The notes under the pieces: model-generated | The model's input: only the letters and a program-made list of their open reading frames with translations | Database searches by the model: none | What the model was told of the DNA's origin: nothing | Translations under genes and position numbers: made by a program | In this document: positions 48,500 through 60,294 of the stretch, in pieces | How positions within the stretch are numbered: the first letter of the stretch is position 1 | Layout of the letters: each line of letters starts with the position of its first letter | NCBI RefSeq assembly: GCF_004798865.1 | Contig: NW_025335438.1 | Coordinates: forward strand, 19,539,883 to 19,603,882 | DNA length: 64,000 nucleotides | Source of the DNA: Varanus komodoensis | Taxonomy: Eukaryota; Chordata; Lepidosauria; Squamata; Varanidae | Direction: 5' to 3'

Positions 48500-48892
48500 C
48501 AAACAGCTAATACAGGGTCTCCTCTTCTCTCAGTCTTTAGCTGAACCACTGTTTCTCAAAGGCACCAGAATTGCAAGGGGTCAATTGAAAAACATATGTT
48601 GTTGTCTTCTTGACTTGCATTTAGTTATTTGACATCTACAGATTTCCCCAGTGAATTCTTTTTCCCAGGTTGAAGTAGTAAAGATTCTGGACTGTGCTTT
48701 GTCTCTTCTGACTGCACTGCCCTTTACACAAGGGGAGTATGTTTCTTACAAAAAATGACAGACTGTCTTTTTCTGAGTCTGATCAATTCCTCAAAATAGT
48801 AAGGGAATGTCAAGGACATAGCCAGCTGTTACATGGTGGTAATCATTCTGGGCAGCTGTCCAAGATGAGGAACATATGGCTCTCAGAATCAT

Positions 48893-49060
48893 AGTGTGCC
48901 ACAGTGCTAAGAGTATTGGACTGGACCTTGGGGATCTGGCTTCTGGTCCCCACCCAGCCATGAAGTCCAGCCATGAAGCCTTGGGCCAGTCTCTCTCTCT
49001 CAACCTAACCAATTCCACAGTTTGTTGTTGTGAAATGGAAACTTGGAAATGGAAATGAAA
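48893..49060 (+). mobile_element. tRNA-derived SINE (Sauria-type), 5' two thirds
   Basis: Plus strand: GTGCCACAGTGCTAAGAGTA (A-box region), CTTCTGGTCCCCACCCAGCC (B-box region), CATGAAGCCTTGGGCCAGTC, TCTCTCTCAACCTAACCAAT and GTTGTTGTGAAATGGAA. This is the usual order of Sauria SINEs; the 3' tail is missing or decayed. Confidence 0.75.
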
Positions 49061-49079
49061 TGGAAAGCAGGAAAACCTT

Positions 49080-51275
49080 GCAAGATGTTTTGGGTTTCCA
49101 AAAGAAAGGCAGGGTTAAATGCAATGTAATACTGATACTAATTACTTCCCTTCACTGTTTGATGCTGCTGGAGAAAGCAATTCTGTGTCCACTTCTTCTT
49201 TTAGATTCTAGCCTAGAAAAGAAAGCAGAGGATAAAGAAGATTCTAGGAGTGATCAGGTCTTAACAATTTTCCTGTGTATGCCATCCCATGATGCCCAAG
49301 ATCTCCAGGGGAAGAAGGAAGAAATGGAAGGGGAAACATTGCTGGAGAAGGAGAAGGAAAAAGAGGAGTGCAGCTATGTAAATAGCATTTTTAGTGTTTC
49401 TCTGGTAGAAGAGTATATGTTACTGGGGACCTTCAGGGTGTCCACTTATCCCTGGCTACAGTCCTCAAAAAAGTGTAATCCAACTTCATTGACACAATCT
49501 TTCTAAAGATACACTTGCATAATTAGCAGAGGAATTCATGCATGAACCACAAGTGAAATAGGTTCTTGGGTATGAATGTGTCTTTGTAATGTAAAGTATC
49601 AGTAAAAATGGTTTTCAATAATTACTCTGGAATACAGGTGTGAAGCAAGAATTATTTGTTGTCTAGAAATGGATTTCAGGAAAGACAGCCAGTAAGAAGT
49701 AGGGCTGATCAATTTTTAACAACTTCCTGGATGCAGTCTAATTGCACATATATTCTTAGCATATCAATCTTTCACTTCTGCTTGTCCAGTGGAGCAATTG
49801 TGAGACACCCACTGGTGGAACAGTAGTTACACTAGTAGGTTTATAATTCACACTTCATTGAGAAATAAATATGTAGCTTCAACATGGTTTTTTGCTTTTT
49901 TGCGAGCTGATATGGTATCATGCAATGCTTAAGAAACTGAAAATTCTATGTAGTATCCTAGTATCAGTTTCTAGTCCATATAATATCCTAAAATTGATGG
50001 GAGGGCTTTCTCCAACCAAAATTGATTTTCATTTCTCACAGAGCCTATATTGTTCACAAAGGGACTTTCAAACATTCTAAATATTGTTCTAATTATCAGA
50101 GGAAATAGAAAATATACCACATTAAAAAGAAGTTTTATCAGAAGCTTTTGATATTTTCACAGTTCTTCCCAGAGGTTTTGTGTCATATTGATAAACACCC
50201 TGCAAGTCAAAATTCTCCCACTGGAATATCTTGCACTGTGGGCAAACAGAGCCTGTGGAGACACAGATCATCAGTCTGTCTGAAGACTGAATTTCATTCT
50301 AAAGGGCCACGTTCTGATGGTGGGTTGGGTTACAATGCGAAAAATACCAGTATAGTTTAGTTCAAAGCTCTTACTGCTGGTAACTAAGCCTTATGAGAGG
50401 AATTTCAGCCTTTAGAAGTATGTTCAGAGGAACTCCCCAGAAGGTGGAAAACATCAGTTAAAGCCTCAGGAATGTAGCTAAGAGAGGAAGGCAAGGTCCT
50501 ACAGGGAAACCTAACTGAGATTAGGTGGGTCTAGATTGGGTACATGGGTTTTGTATATCCTGTATAAGATATTCAAATTAATTAATAAAGTGAGTAGCAT
50601 GTTATAGATATTTAATGCCAATATGCAGTACTATGAACTGTTAACTTGTTGTAAGTTTACATTTATAATTTTCCTGATAAATTACAGCCCTATATAGCAT
50701 ATGCTTAGCGGTACAATCGAGGTGGCTCTGTAAACATCCTTACTGTTACAGAGAAATCTTAGTTTGACTGTGTGTAATTGCAAATAAAGGTGCCTTAATC
50801 TAATCCAACTGGAGAAGGAAGCTAATACACTAGATAGAGAAATGTCTCTGAAATTCCCTTCAATACAGGTGACAACTAAGTATACCAAACTGGTAGCAGC
50901 ATGAGAAATACAAAGAAGCTGCCCTGTTGTTACAAACAATTACAAAGAATTGTAGGAGTGTCTGCCTTCTTATTCTATTGAACTAAGAACATAATAATCA
51001 AATCTGCCTGCCACTGGGTAGTTCTAACAATTAGGAAGCAGTAATTGCATAAAAACAAGCATTATCCACATGAAAACAGCCTCTATGGTATTCCTACGGC
51101 TGAACAAAATAACTCCATCAGTGAATTTACAAACTATCACTCCAAGCTATTTTCTTCAATATGCAGCTTTCCATTTGCAGGAACCTACTACACAGGGTCT
51201 ACCTGCATGCCAGGATTACACATGATGACAATGTCCGAGGTTTGCTGTCAGTTCTTGATAACAATGCTTGTCAAG
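49080..51275. other. No gene recognised
   Basis: AT-rich sequence. The frame 49030-49506 (158 codons) starts inside the SINE and continues through a Lys/Glu-rich stretch. I see no family and treat it as chance. Confidence 0.45.
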
Positions 51276-51392
51276 TTACATTGCATTGCAGAAGTATTTT
51301 CTCCTAGATTCCTTGACTTTTCCACATTTTGTTACAACCTGAAATTGAAATGGATTGACCACTTGATGTATACATCATTTCATCAATATATG

Positions 51393-51411
51393 ATTATATA
51401 TATATATATAA
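51393..51411. repeat. TA microsatellite
   Basis: Short TA run within the left part of the Tc1 element. Confidence 0.85.
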
Positions 51412-52262
51412 TTGTTATGTTGTACACAAGATACTCAAAACTGTGAAACTGTAAATATTTTTATTGTGAAATAAACTGATGCTTCTTGCTTGCATAAGTA
51501 TTTACCCACTATACTGTGAAATATCTAAATAAATTCTGGTGCAACCCACTGTCTCAGAAGTCAGAATAGAGAGTTGAAAGGAGCCCACCTGTGGCAATTC
51601 CAGTGCCATATGATCTCTGATTAAATACACTCATTTCTGGAATATCCCAGTTTGTTGGAAAGGACATCTAAAAAGCAGCATCAAGCAGCTGTCAATACAA
51701 CTCTGGAATAAAGTTGTGCAGAAGCACCAATCAGGGTTGGCTTATAAAAAACGAACAAACACATCCAAATTATGAACATCCTCCAGAGCACTGTTAAATC
51801 TGTTGCTGCAAAATGAAAAGACTATGGCTCAAGCACAACTTCCTAGAGAAGGCTGTCCTTCAAAACTTGGTGACTAAGAAAGGAGATAATCAGTCACAGA
51901 AATAACCAAGATAGCAATGGTAACTCTGAAGGAACTGGAGACCTCCGAAGTTGGGATGGAAGAAACCAACCATTAATCAACAAGATGTTCCACAAAGCTG
52001 GCAAAAAACCCCACAACAACCTATTGCTGAAACAAGCACTTTTCAAGGTCTGTTTGTAGGTTGCAAAAAGTCTTGTGGGAACTAACTCAGGGACAAAAGT
52101 TCTCTGGTCTGATGAGACCAACATAGAACTTTCTGGCCCTGCTACAAAACACTGTGTGTGGCTCAAAGCCAGCAGTGCTCATTGATCTGAGAACCCCATC
52201 TCCACAAAAAGCATGGTGATGATAGCAGCTTTCCCTTATCAGAGACTGAGAAACTGGTCAGG

Positions 52263-52556
52263 ATGAGCCTGGTGGATAATGCCAAATACAGGACAATTCT
52301 AGAGGAAAACCTGTTTCAGTCTACAAGGGACCTAGGATGGGGGTGGAGGTTAGTATTCTATCAGGACAATGCTAAACACACAGCCCAAGTAACACTAAAA
52401 TGGTTTCAAAACAGGAATCTGAATGTCTTTGAACTGAATGGTCAAAACCCAGACCTCACTCTAATTGAGAATCTGTGGCAAGGCTTGAAAGCAGCTGTTC
52501 ACGAATGGCTGCCATCCAACCTGACAGAAGAGGATCAGTTTTGCCAGGAAGAATAG
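52263..52556 (+). pseudogene. Tc1 transposase, C-terminal fragment
   Basis: 97 codons remain open from a DDE transposase, the enzyme that cuts and pastes the element at its inverted repeats. Recognisable pieces are AKYRTILEENLFQSTRDLGW, VFYQDNAKHTAQVTLKWFQN (second catalytic Asp in the QDNA block, where active copies have QDND), LNGQNPDLTLIENLWQGLKA (third catalytic Glu in IENLW) and PSNLTEEDQFCQEE. The protein ends in a stop just before the usual C-terminus. The N-terminal paired-like DNA-binding domains are not open, so the protein is dead. Confidence 0.85.
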
Positions 52557-52616
52557 GCAAGCGCTGCAGGATCCACAATGGAGCACAAAGCTAATAGAAA
52601 CTTACTCAAGTAGTTT

Positions 52617-52770
52617 CTATGCTGTTGTTGCTGTTATATACAATCAGGTTACCTCTGACTTATGGTGACCCAATGAGTGAAAGCTCTCCAAAATATCCTA
52701 ACTGTTCTGCAGTCAAGGCTGTAGCTTCCTTTAAGGAGTCAATCCAACTCACTGTTCTTTCTTTTCTTCT
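52617..52770 (-). mobile_element. RTE-type LINE 3' fragment inside Tc1
   Basis: The plus-strand text GCTGTTGTTGCTGTTATATA CAATCAGGTTACC, TCTGACTTATGGTGACCCAA and TTTAAGGAGTCAATCCAACT is the reverse complement of a second RTE-like 3' end ('...gattgactc...gggtcgccataagtcggaagcgact'). This differs from the BovB copies at 25686 and 43645. Tc1 sequence stops at about 52616 and resumes near 52770 (TATTAACTGAAGGGGAGAAT), so this piece inserted into the Tc1. Confidence 0.65.
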
Positions 52771-52999
52771 CCTGCTTACTGTATTAACTGAAGGGGAGAA
52801 TAGTTATACAACCCACACATGCCAGGTTTTTTTTGTTTGTTTGTTTGCTTAAATGTTGTGCCACAATAAAAATATTTTGTTGAATATCTTGTGTACAGCA
52901 ACTGGTAACAATGCCAGGCCAATTATTTACAGTTCCAAGATGTAATACAAGAAAATGTGGAGGGGAGCAGGGTTAATACTTCTGCAAGGTATTTCAAGG

Positions 53000-55700
53000 A
53001 ACCCTTTCTAAATTGCTTTTCTACCAAAGAACACATGCACACAGCAAAGTACATTTTAGTACTCACTCAGTTTATATGGGGTATCCCATACAGGCCTTAA
53101 TCATATGCAAAGATAGAGATCAATATGCTTCAGAACGTGCACCAACAGTTCTGTATGAATATAGATTGTAAAAGAATGTCATAACAGGAAACAAGATGTC
53201 TTTCAAAGAAGCTTGTTAACTACTACTGATCTGCTCTTTCAAAATTCTTTGATAAGTTTCTGATGAATGCCAGGGTTTGGGGTTTGTGAGCTCTCACACT
53301 TCCAGGATCTGCCTGTTACTATTGTTTAACAGTGTTTTTATCATGACATTGTTAACAAATATTCACATTTATTGTGGCCAAATAAAACTGTTAGCTACCT
53401 ATGCACACACATTCATCCCAAACTAAGTTACAATAATCTAGTGCACATTTTCAGTTCTTCATAAAAACATTATGCCACCCATGTAATTAGATACCTTCAT
53501 GAGCTTCAGTCTGCCTCACTCTGTACTGAAGTGTGGCCAACCCCATTAAAAATAAATATAAGTAATATAACTTTTTTCAATTTCCCACATTACAAATCTA
53601 CATTATTTAATTTGTTCCCATTGTGATTCTAAAGTTCTTGTGTATTTTTAAGAAGCTTTCACTCACGTAGGATTAACAGAAAATCAATTTTATAGCATTT
53701 AGATATGGATCATGAGATGTCATGGTCACATGAAACCTCTATGCATGAATGCACAATCTCATCTACTTGCGTAGTGTAATGAGTGAAAACAGATCCTTAT
53801 TAATTGGAAATGCAATTGGAAATAACACACACAAGAATGTATACTTTAGGCTCAACTTTTGGCTTTGAATACGTCTTGCTGTACAGACAAATACCGTTTT
53901 AGGATTTTGCCCACCCCCTAATGAGCTACTATCACAATTTGGGGCTGCTATTTTTTAAACAAACACTTTAATCCTGCAACAGGGTGGGAATGGGTTAGGG
54001 TTAAATTTATTAAATTTATGAGCACATAAATAGTGCTAGTGAAGCAAAACAAAAGTTGGCAGTCCTAATCATAGATACATAAATGGGCACAGATATTAAT
54101 GATGCTGTACAATAGAAAGGACAAACACTTTTAAAAAACTGTTAAGCTTCAGGTTTCATTGCCAAATCTATGGAAATTTCTTCCTGGATGTTTCCATATC
54201 ACAGTCTTTCTTATCTTATTAATTTGGAGGTTTAATAAATTCTATCAGGTAGCAACTTGATAGTGTTACTCCACACTATTAATCCCATTCTGCTTCTAGA
54301 TTAATGTCTCATGATTTGAAAAATGATGTGTTGAATTGTAAAGCCACAAGCACCCTAGGTACTGGATTCAGGCTGGCCATTACAGAATTGCTTATTCTGT
54401 TCATTGAGGGCACTGGAAGCTCCCTGTTGAAAGAAAACAACAATTGTGGAATTTTTGCTGATTTCTCCTCCCCACTCTGTCACATCTGCCTGCACCACAG
54501 GATCTGCTAGCCAGTCCTCCAGAGCAGCTTTTCAGGGTGACTCAGGGGGAAGGAAGAACTATGAAGATCACCTTCCTCCATAGAGAAAGGACCTCTGCCA
54601 AGTGCTGGCCTGTATGTCTTCTTATGACTGCATAATTAACTGGTCAATAAAGCAGACATTTTGGTACCCCAAGAAGACTTTTCACTGCTGGAATGAAACT
54701 CAGGGACCAAACTTCTATCATTTTTCAGGGATTCCTGTTGCAAGTGAAAGCATTCCCTTAGCTTTATTCCAACTTATGCTGGGGGCATAAGAGAAGCAAG
54801 ATCACTTTTGTATATCCCTAAGTGGATAAGGAATTGGCACTAGTTCTACACACAGCACTGGCAGCACTAGTGCCAAACAGAGAATTGGATGATTAAATCT
54901 GGATTACTGAATTACCGAATCCTCCACGCTCTGCATCCAGATGATTGGCACTATCCCTGATGATCTGCCAAGGCCTCCAACTGGAATGTTCTCCAGCAAA
55001 TTATGCAAAATATTGTTTGAATACTCACCATAATGTTATGTTGTTCTGCCACTGTTTTGCTTCCCAGCCATTTACACTTATGAGGGACTAGATGCAGTGT
55101 GCTCTGAATTTTCCCATCCCATAGATCTTGGAGTTCAGCCTCCCCACACCACCCCCTTCCCCATGTACCTCTGCTGCAGCCTTTAAAGCATTTGGCTTGC
55201 TCATTAAAAATGAAATACATCTGATTGGATTTTAGAGCTAGCATGTTTATAACTGATGGACTCTAACATGCTAGAAGAGGCTCCATTCCTGTTCAATCTA
55301 AAAAGGAATGCAATATTTGTTATCCAAATGCAGCAGGAGTCTTATAAAAGAAGGGGGAGAGCAGACACATTTCAATTCAGGAATTTCACTTCTCAAAGGA
55401 GTGATCATTTACTCTTAACATTTATTTGTATTCCTGGTTTGCACTGATTCCTTTCAGTGAGGTTTGATATTGAATGAATATTTTACTTAAGATACCCATC
55501 ACCCCTGGAAGAGATAGTATGCAGGAATGGTATTCCCACACCAGTAGACAGTTCTAGGAGACAGCAGGTTAGCCAAACTGAGAAACAGCAGTTCCCATCT
55601 TGTTTGAGCAAAATTCCACAGCAAAATGCAGGAAAGACCTTTGGGTGGGGGAGTCAAGAGCTATTCTACAGGCACTGGCTTCCTTAGAGCGGAGGCAGGA
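53000..55700. other. No gene recognised
   Basis: AT-rich sequence without recognisable repeats or exons. Frames of 60-97 codons (for example 54951-55244 minus) have no similarity I can name. Confidence 0.45.
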
Positions 55701-55704
55701 AGAA

Positions 55705-55828
55705 AAGATATCCAGATGTTTTGGGCTAGCTTCCAGAAGCTCCTGCCAGCATAGCCAAGCATTAGGAAAGCTGGATGTCACTGTCCCAAACATCTAGAGA
55801 TCTATTTTCTGCCCATCCCTGCCTTAGA
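55705..55828. mobile_element. Palindromic MITE-like repeat
   Basis: Fourth copy of the palindrome: ATCCAGATGTTTTGGGCTAG, core CCAGCATAGCCAAGCATTAG, then CCCAAACATCTAGAGATC. Confidence 0.55.
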
Positions 55829-56129
55829 AGTGAGTCAAGTAGCCATGTTCAGCTCCCCTCTTCCTGCCACTGCCCCCCCTTCCATTCTTCCTGCCAGTGC
55901 TTTTTGAAGTAGGGTGGACACTTATGAAACATCAAAAAAGATGCCAGAATATGGCAGCTATTCACAAAAAATTGTATAGGCTAATTTAAATGTATAGTTA
56001 CAATTTTTCATTATCATTATTAAGTAGAAATGCAATACATTGCAACATAGGATGGAAGGTTGTGATCAGGTTACTTTGGTGCTTGCCTGTTCAGTCTGCC
56101 ATTCAGGGGCTAACTGTTGAATGGCAATA

Positions 56130-57245
56130 TTACTTATAAGAACATAAGAAAGGCCATGCTTTTCATGCTACATTCAACCAAAGGTCAATCTAATCTAGTA
56201 CTCCATACACATTGTGACAATTAAGCTGCTCACAGGAGCCCTCAAGTAGGATGGGTGTAAGACCTCTACCTGCCCAAACTCCTCAGCAACTGGTGTATGT
56301 AGGGGTGTTACCTATGGTAAGGTAGGCAGCATATAGCCAGAAAGACTAGTAAGCACCAATAGCCCCCTCCCTCTTGAATCTGTCCAATCCTTTTTTTTTT
56401 TTAAAGCCATCTGGATTGGTTGCCATCACCACTTCCTGTGGTAGCAAATTTCATAGTTTATATAAGCTGTGTGGAGAATTACTTCCTTTTTTTCTGTGCT
56501 AAACTTGCCACCAATCAGCTTCATGGGATGACCTTGGGTTCAAGAGTTATGCAAGAGGAAACAAAAGTCTCCCTCTCCGCTTTATCTGCACTATACATTA
56601 CTTTAAACACCTCTATCGTGTTTCCCCTTCGCCTTTTTTCAAAGCTGAACAGTCTCAGTTGTAGCCACATCTCATAGTGAAATTTGCCCTTCTCTGCATT
56701 TTTCCAACTTTTTGGTTGCAGCAACGATTTGTGAAAAGGAAGTAATATTTTGGCAATTCTGTTTATTCTGTTCCTAATTGTACCTAGCATGGAGTTTGCC
56801 TTCTTCACAGTAGCACTGTGAAGCACTGGGCCAACATTTTCATCAAGCTGTCCGCTACTACCCAAGATTCCTCTCTTGCTCACTCACTACTAGTTCAGTT
56901 CCCATCAATGTATAATTGAAGTTGGAACTCTTTGTCCCAGTGTGCATTGCTCTACACTGCTTCTATTGAACTGCATTTGCCATTGTGATACCCATTCTCC
57001 CAGACTGGAGAGATCCCTTTGTAGCTCCTCACAATCTCTTTTGGCTTTCACTGCCCTAAAAAGTTTACTATCATAGGCAGATGTGGCCACCTCACTATTT
57101 ACTACTAATTCCAAGTCATTCATAAATAGGCTGAAAAGCACTGGTCCCAATATACAGAATCCAATGGTGACCTTTCTCCTGCCATTTATTCCCATCCTCT
57201 GTCTTCTGTTTCTTGTCCTCCAGGAAACAAAATGTCCAGGGCTAG
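56130..57245 (-). mobile_element. CR1 LINE, 3' half
   Basis: Minus-strand CR1 with 3' UTR at the left (AGAACATAAGAAAGGCCATG; ACTCCTCAGCAACTGGTGTA) and decayed ORF2 to the right. Visible: LRLFSFEKRRRGNTIEVFKV (C-terminal block), KKANSMLGTIRNRI, and further upstream LGPVLFSLFMNDLELVVNSE, then LGEWVSQWQMQFN. About 1.1 kb remain; the usual RT YADD position is changed (TSAYDSKLF). Old. Confidence 0.85.
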
Positions 57246-57249
57246 TCCA

Positions 57250-58600
57250 ACCAAGTTACCATCTAAGCAAGAGGCAAATTGCATGGAACCTCATTGAGTT
57301 TTTGCCTGGAGATATTTTTTTGCCACAGGTCTGAAAGAAACATTTCAGATGTAGAAACTCCAGGCCATGGCCAGACTAGGGCTCCCAAGAAAAATTAGCT
57401 GGGAAGCCTGGAGCCTCACTGTTGTTCATTAAAAGTCTAAGATAAATCATTAAAATTGTTCTCACCTTATAGTGTTATGAGCAAACCGTGAAAGGGATAT
57501 GTAGCTCAAAATGTACAAATGGAGGAGTCAAGAGTGAACAAGACTAAGTCAGAAGATGAAAAGCACTATCTGGAACAGATATGCTTATACCCGGCAAATA
57601 AGTAGGCACAATTCACATTTGTGCTGTCATGCTGTTTCTTTCATATCTAATGGGTTTCAAGCTGGAGAACCTCACAGTAATTTGCACCCAGTAATATGTA
57701 TAGTAAAATGTCAAACCATGGAAAATTCAATGCAGAAACCTTAAAGGGGCAATCCTAAGCAAGGTTTAAAAAACATCAAGGAAAAAGATGCTCAGTGTCC
57801 CAGAATTTGCTTACATGTTATTTACTAAACTAAAAAGTTCAGGAGCTTTTTGCAGATTTCAAGTGGTTCTCCAATCAACACAGCTATTTCATCAGTGCAA
57901 TCCATTGTTAATTACAGGACTGAGAAATTTTAATGTATGTGAAATTCATTTTTGGGCCACTTGGTGGCACAACTTATCTCCTTTTGGTTTTAGCAAACAC
58001 TATTCTCTAAAAAGAACCTGTGAGGTTGGTGTGTGGAGAGTACTTGTGTCCAGCAGGTGTCTCTTCCCAACCATGCAATGGTGCTTGAAATGCCTGCTTT
58101 ATTCTTTTGGATGGGGAATTATTCTTTTCTAAATCTTTCTATCTTTTTGAAAAATTGCTTTGACATAAGATTAGCATAACTCAATATGATGCAGAAAATA
58201 CAGTCCAGCTGACTCATCATTCCACAATAAATTTTCCTGTTTGTTTTTTCAGCCCAGGTGTGTGCAACATGGAAGTACCCCACAGAATATAACTGCATTA
58301 TTTTATCATTCTTTACAGTCAATTAGGAAAGACATTTGGCTCATTTTTAAAAGACTGTCCTGGATAATAAGAACTACAAATGCTGACAATTATGTTTGCC
58401 ATTTGACATGTTTAAAAAAATACTTGTCAACTGCACCACCAGCATGGAATTTCTTCCCCTGGAGGTTCCCCAAAGCTTCAGCCCAAGCATGCTTTGGAAG
58501 CTCTTCAGTTTCACTGGGATATGGTTAGAGTTGTTACATCTTGCTTCTACTTTACTTTGAAATTGATGTCATCTGCTGCAAGCCTTGAAGTAAATCATCT
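57250..58600. other. No gene recognised
   Basis: AT-rich sequence. Frames 57788-58132 and 58241-58528 resemble nothing I know. Confidence 0.45.
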
Positions 58601-58617
58601 AGGGCTGGGTTGTGAGC

Positions 58618-58935
58618 AGCAAGATGAACTGGGAAGCAGGAGCCATCAGACCCAAAGAGGAATCAAGACCAAAAAGTAGGTCAGAGTCAAGAGACAAACT
58701 AGGAAGCACAATCAAGAAGGATGCCAGGAGTCAGGGGCAAGAGAAATTCAGGACAAACAGACAAGCCAGAAGGCTGGCCCAAGGAGCAAGCAAGAACTAA
58801 AGGATACAGGAATTCATCACAACTTTGAAGATCTTGATGCTTAAGAAAGGCTTAACTGGCCGAGGGAGTGGCCATATATCCCTTCTTGCCTGCTTGAACA
58901 AATTGCATCCGTGCTGGGCCTACAAAGTGCCTAGG
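58618..58935. repeat. Lys/Gln-coding purine-rich stretch, possible repeat
   Basis: A purine-rich run of loosely repeated words (CAAGA, AGTCAG, GACAAAC, CAAGCCAG, GGAGCAAGCAAG) leads into GGCTTAACTGGCCGAGGGAG. The wording recalls dispersed squamate repeats of unknown class, but I see no terminal repeats and cannot name it. Confidence 0.3.
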
Positions 58936-58939
58936 CAGA

Positions 58940-60100
58940 TGCTCCAAACATGCCGCTCAGTGGCTCAACCATGTGGAGCAACCACATACAGGTGTCCAGG
59001 TTGAGCCCTGGCAGCTCATTCCATCTATTGTAATAAATATGTAATTACTTCTTTCAGAAGGATAATTTGTATTCCTGTACCATGATGCTTCACATACTGA
59101 CCTGGAGCAAGAGCAGTTTAAAAAATTGATGGCAGGATATACACACTGGCAGCATTTCCACTTAAGTTGCACATTCATGCTAACATATGAGGAGGAGTTT
59201 CATCCATACTGTATCTGCAATCCACATCTGTCTCATGCAATTGCCATCATTAGTTTCCTTTGGACATTTCAGAAGTATAAAAAGCATGTGAATCATTTGA
59301 CAGGGTTGGCCATAATATTAAAAAGTAAGTCTCCTAGACATGGGACTCAGACTAAAGTCTCCTCCAAGGAAAGCAGTGCTGAAGGCATTTCTGTGAGATA
59401 AAAGAATGTTAAAAAGATAAAAAGCCTGCAATTTTATAGACATTTGCCTGGAACTGGTTGTAAGCCCCACTGAACACAGTGATGAGGTACACATGCATAA
59501 ACCAGTACTGGAAGAGCTTTTCGGCATAGGCCTATCAGCGGTTAATTCTCTGCATCTACTTTCAGTTTCATCACAGAGCTGAACTCTGAGCTCTGAGTAT
59601 TTCCTTTCTTGTTTTCCCATTGTAGAACCCCTAAGTGGCACTGTGGTACAATGGAATGGTGCAAAAGTTCCCTTCACAATGAAATGGTGCATTCTCCTTG
59701 CTCTAAAACAAGTTGTTAAGGTGCTGGTTAAACATGGAAGCAATACGGGAAGGTTGGAATTTCTAAATAACCATGAATAAGAAATATTGGACACTCAATA
59801 AATGCCTTTAGAAAATGCCTCTATTTCTGAGTAAACTTACATCAAATTGCACTGTATAAAATATCTAAGAAAGGAAATCAGTTTAAAACAGTCACCATTT
59901 GTAATTTAAAAAGCTAAGGAAAATTCGAATTCTTTGGCACTGAAGAAGTCAAATAAAATGTGTAACGTCTGTTGATAATTGAGCCTCACCAATGTCCCAT
60001 TTAGCCTGACAATTGCAGTAAATGATCTAGTACCAGTACTGTGTTATCCTCTTTTGCATCACTGATAATGAGAGCCAGCAAATGAGAGATAATGATAAAC
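58940..60100. other. No gene recognised
   Basis: AT-rich sequence. The 158-codon minus-strand frame at 59318-59794 has no recognisable similarity and no splice or promoter context. Confidence 0.4.
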
Positions 60101-60104
60101 ATAG

Positions 60105-60292
60105 AGCCAGTGAGGTGGGGACCTGGGCGGCCTGGATTCTAGCTCGCTGGGTGACACTGGGGCAGTCACTCACTCATAGCCTAACCTACCTTACAAGGCT
60201 GTTGTGAAGATAAAATGGAGCTATGTAAACCACCTTGGGTTCCTCACAAGAGGAAAAAAGTGGGATATAAATGTAATGAAATGTGATGATGA
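60105..60292 (+). mobile_element. tRNA-derived SINE (Sauria-type), 3' part intact
   Basis: Plus strand runs GACCTGGGCGGCCTGGATTC (B-box region), TGGGTGACACTGGGGCAGTC, ACTCATAGCCTAACCTACCT, AAGGCTGTTGTGAAGATAAA, ACCACCTTGGGTTCCTCA and the end GTGGGATATAAATGTAATG. The 3' end is the one Sauria SINEs share with their LINE partner. Confidence 0.8.
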
Positions 60293-60294
60293 AG

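Larger units (their letters stand above)
51279..52994 (+). mobile_element. Tc1/mariner transposon, nearly full length, decayed
   Basis: Left end CATTGCATTGCAGAAGTATT is matched by an inverted right end (AATACTTCTGCAAGG...). A TA precedes the left end (51277-51278). Inside, text follows known vertebrate Tc1 elements closely: CAGAAGCACCAATCAGGGTT GG near 51720, GAAGGCTGTCCTTCAAAACT near 51848, CTCTGGTCTGATGAGACCAA near 52105, and the transposase C-terminus at 52263-52556. The 1716-bp span includes an insertion at about 52617-52770. Transposase N- and middle parts are broken by several stops and shifts. Confidence 0.85.

Noticed and set aside
49030-49506. 158-codon plus-strand frame, Lys/Glu-rich
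   Set aside because: Begins in a SINE and has no family, splice or promoter support.
59318-59794. 158-codon minus-strand frame
   Set aside because: No recognisable domain, unusual Ser/Thr/Arg mix, and no gene context.
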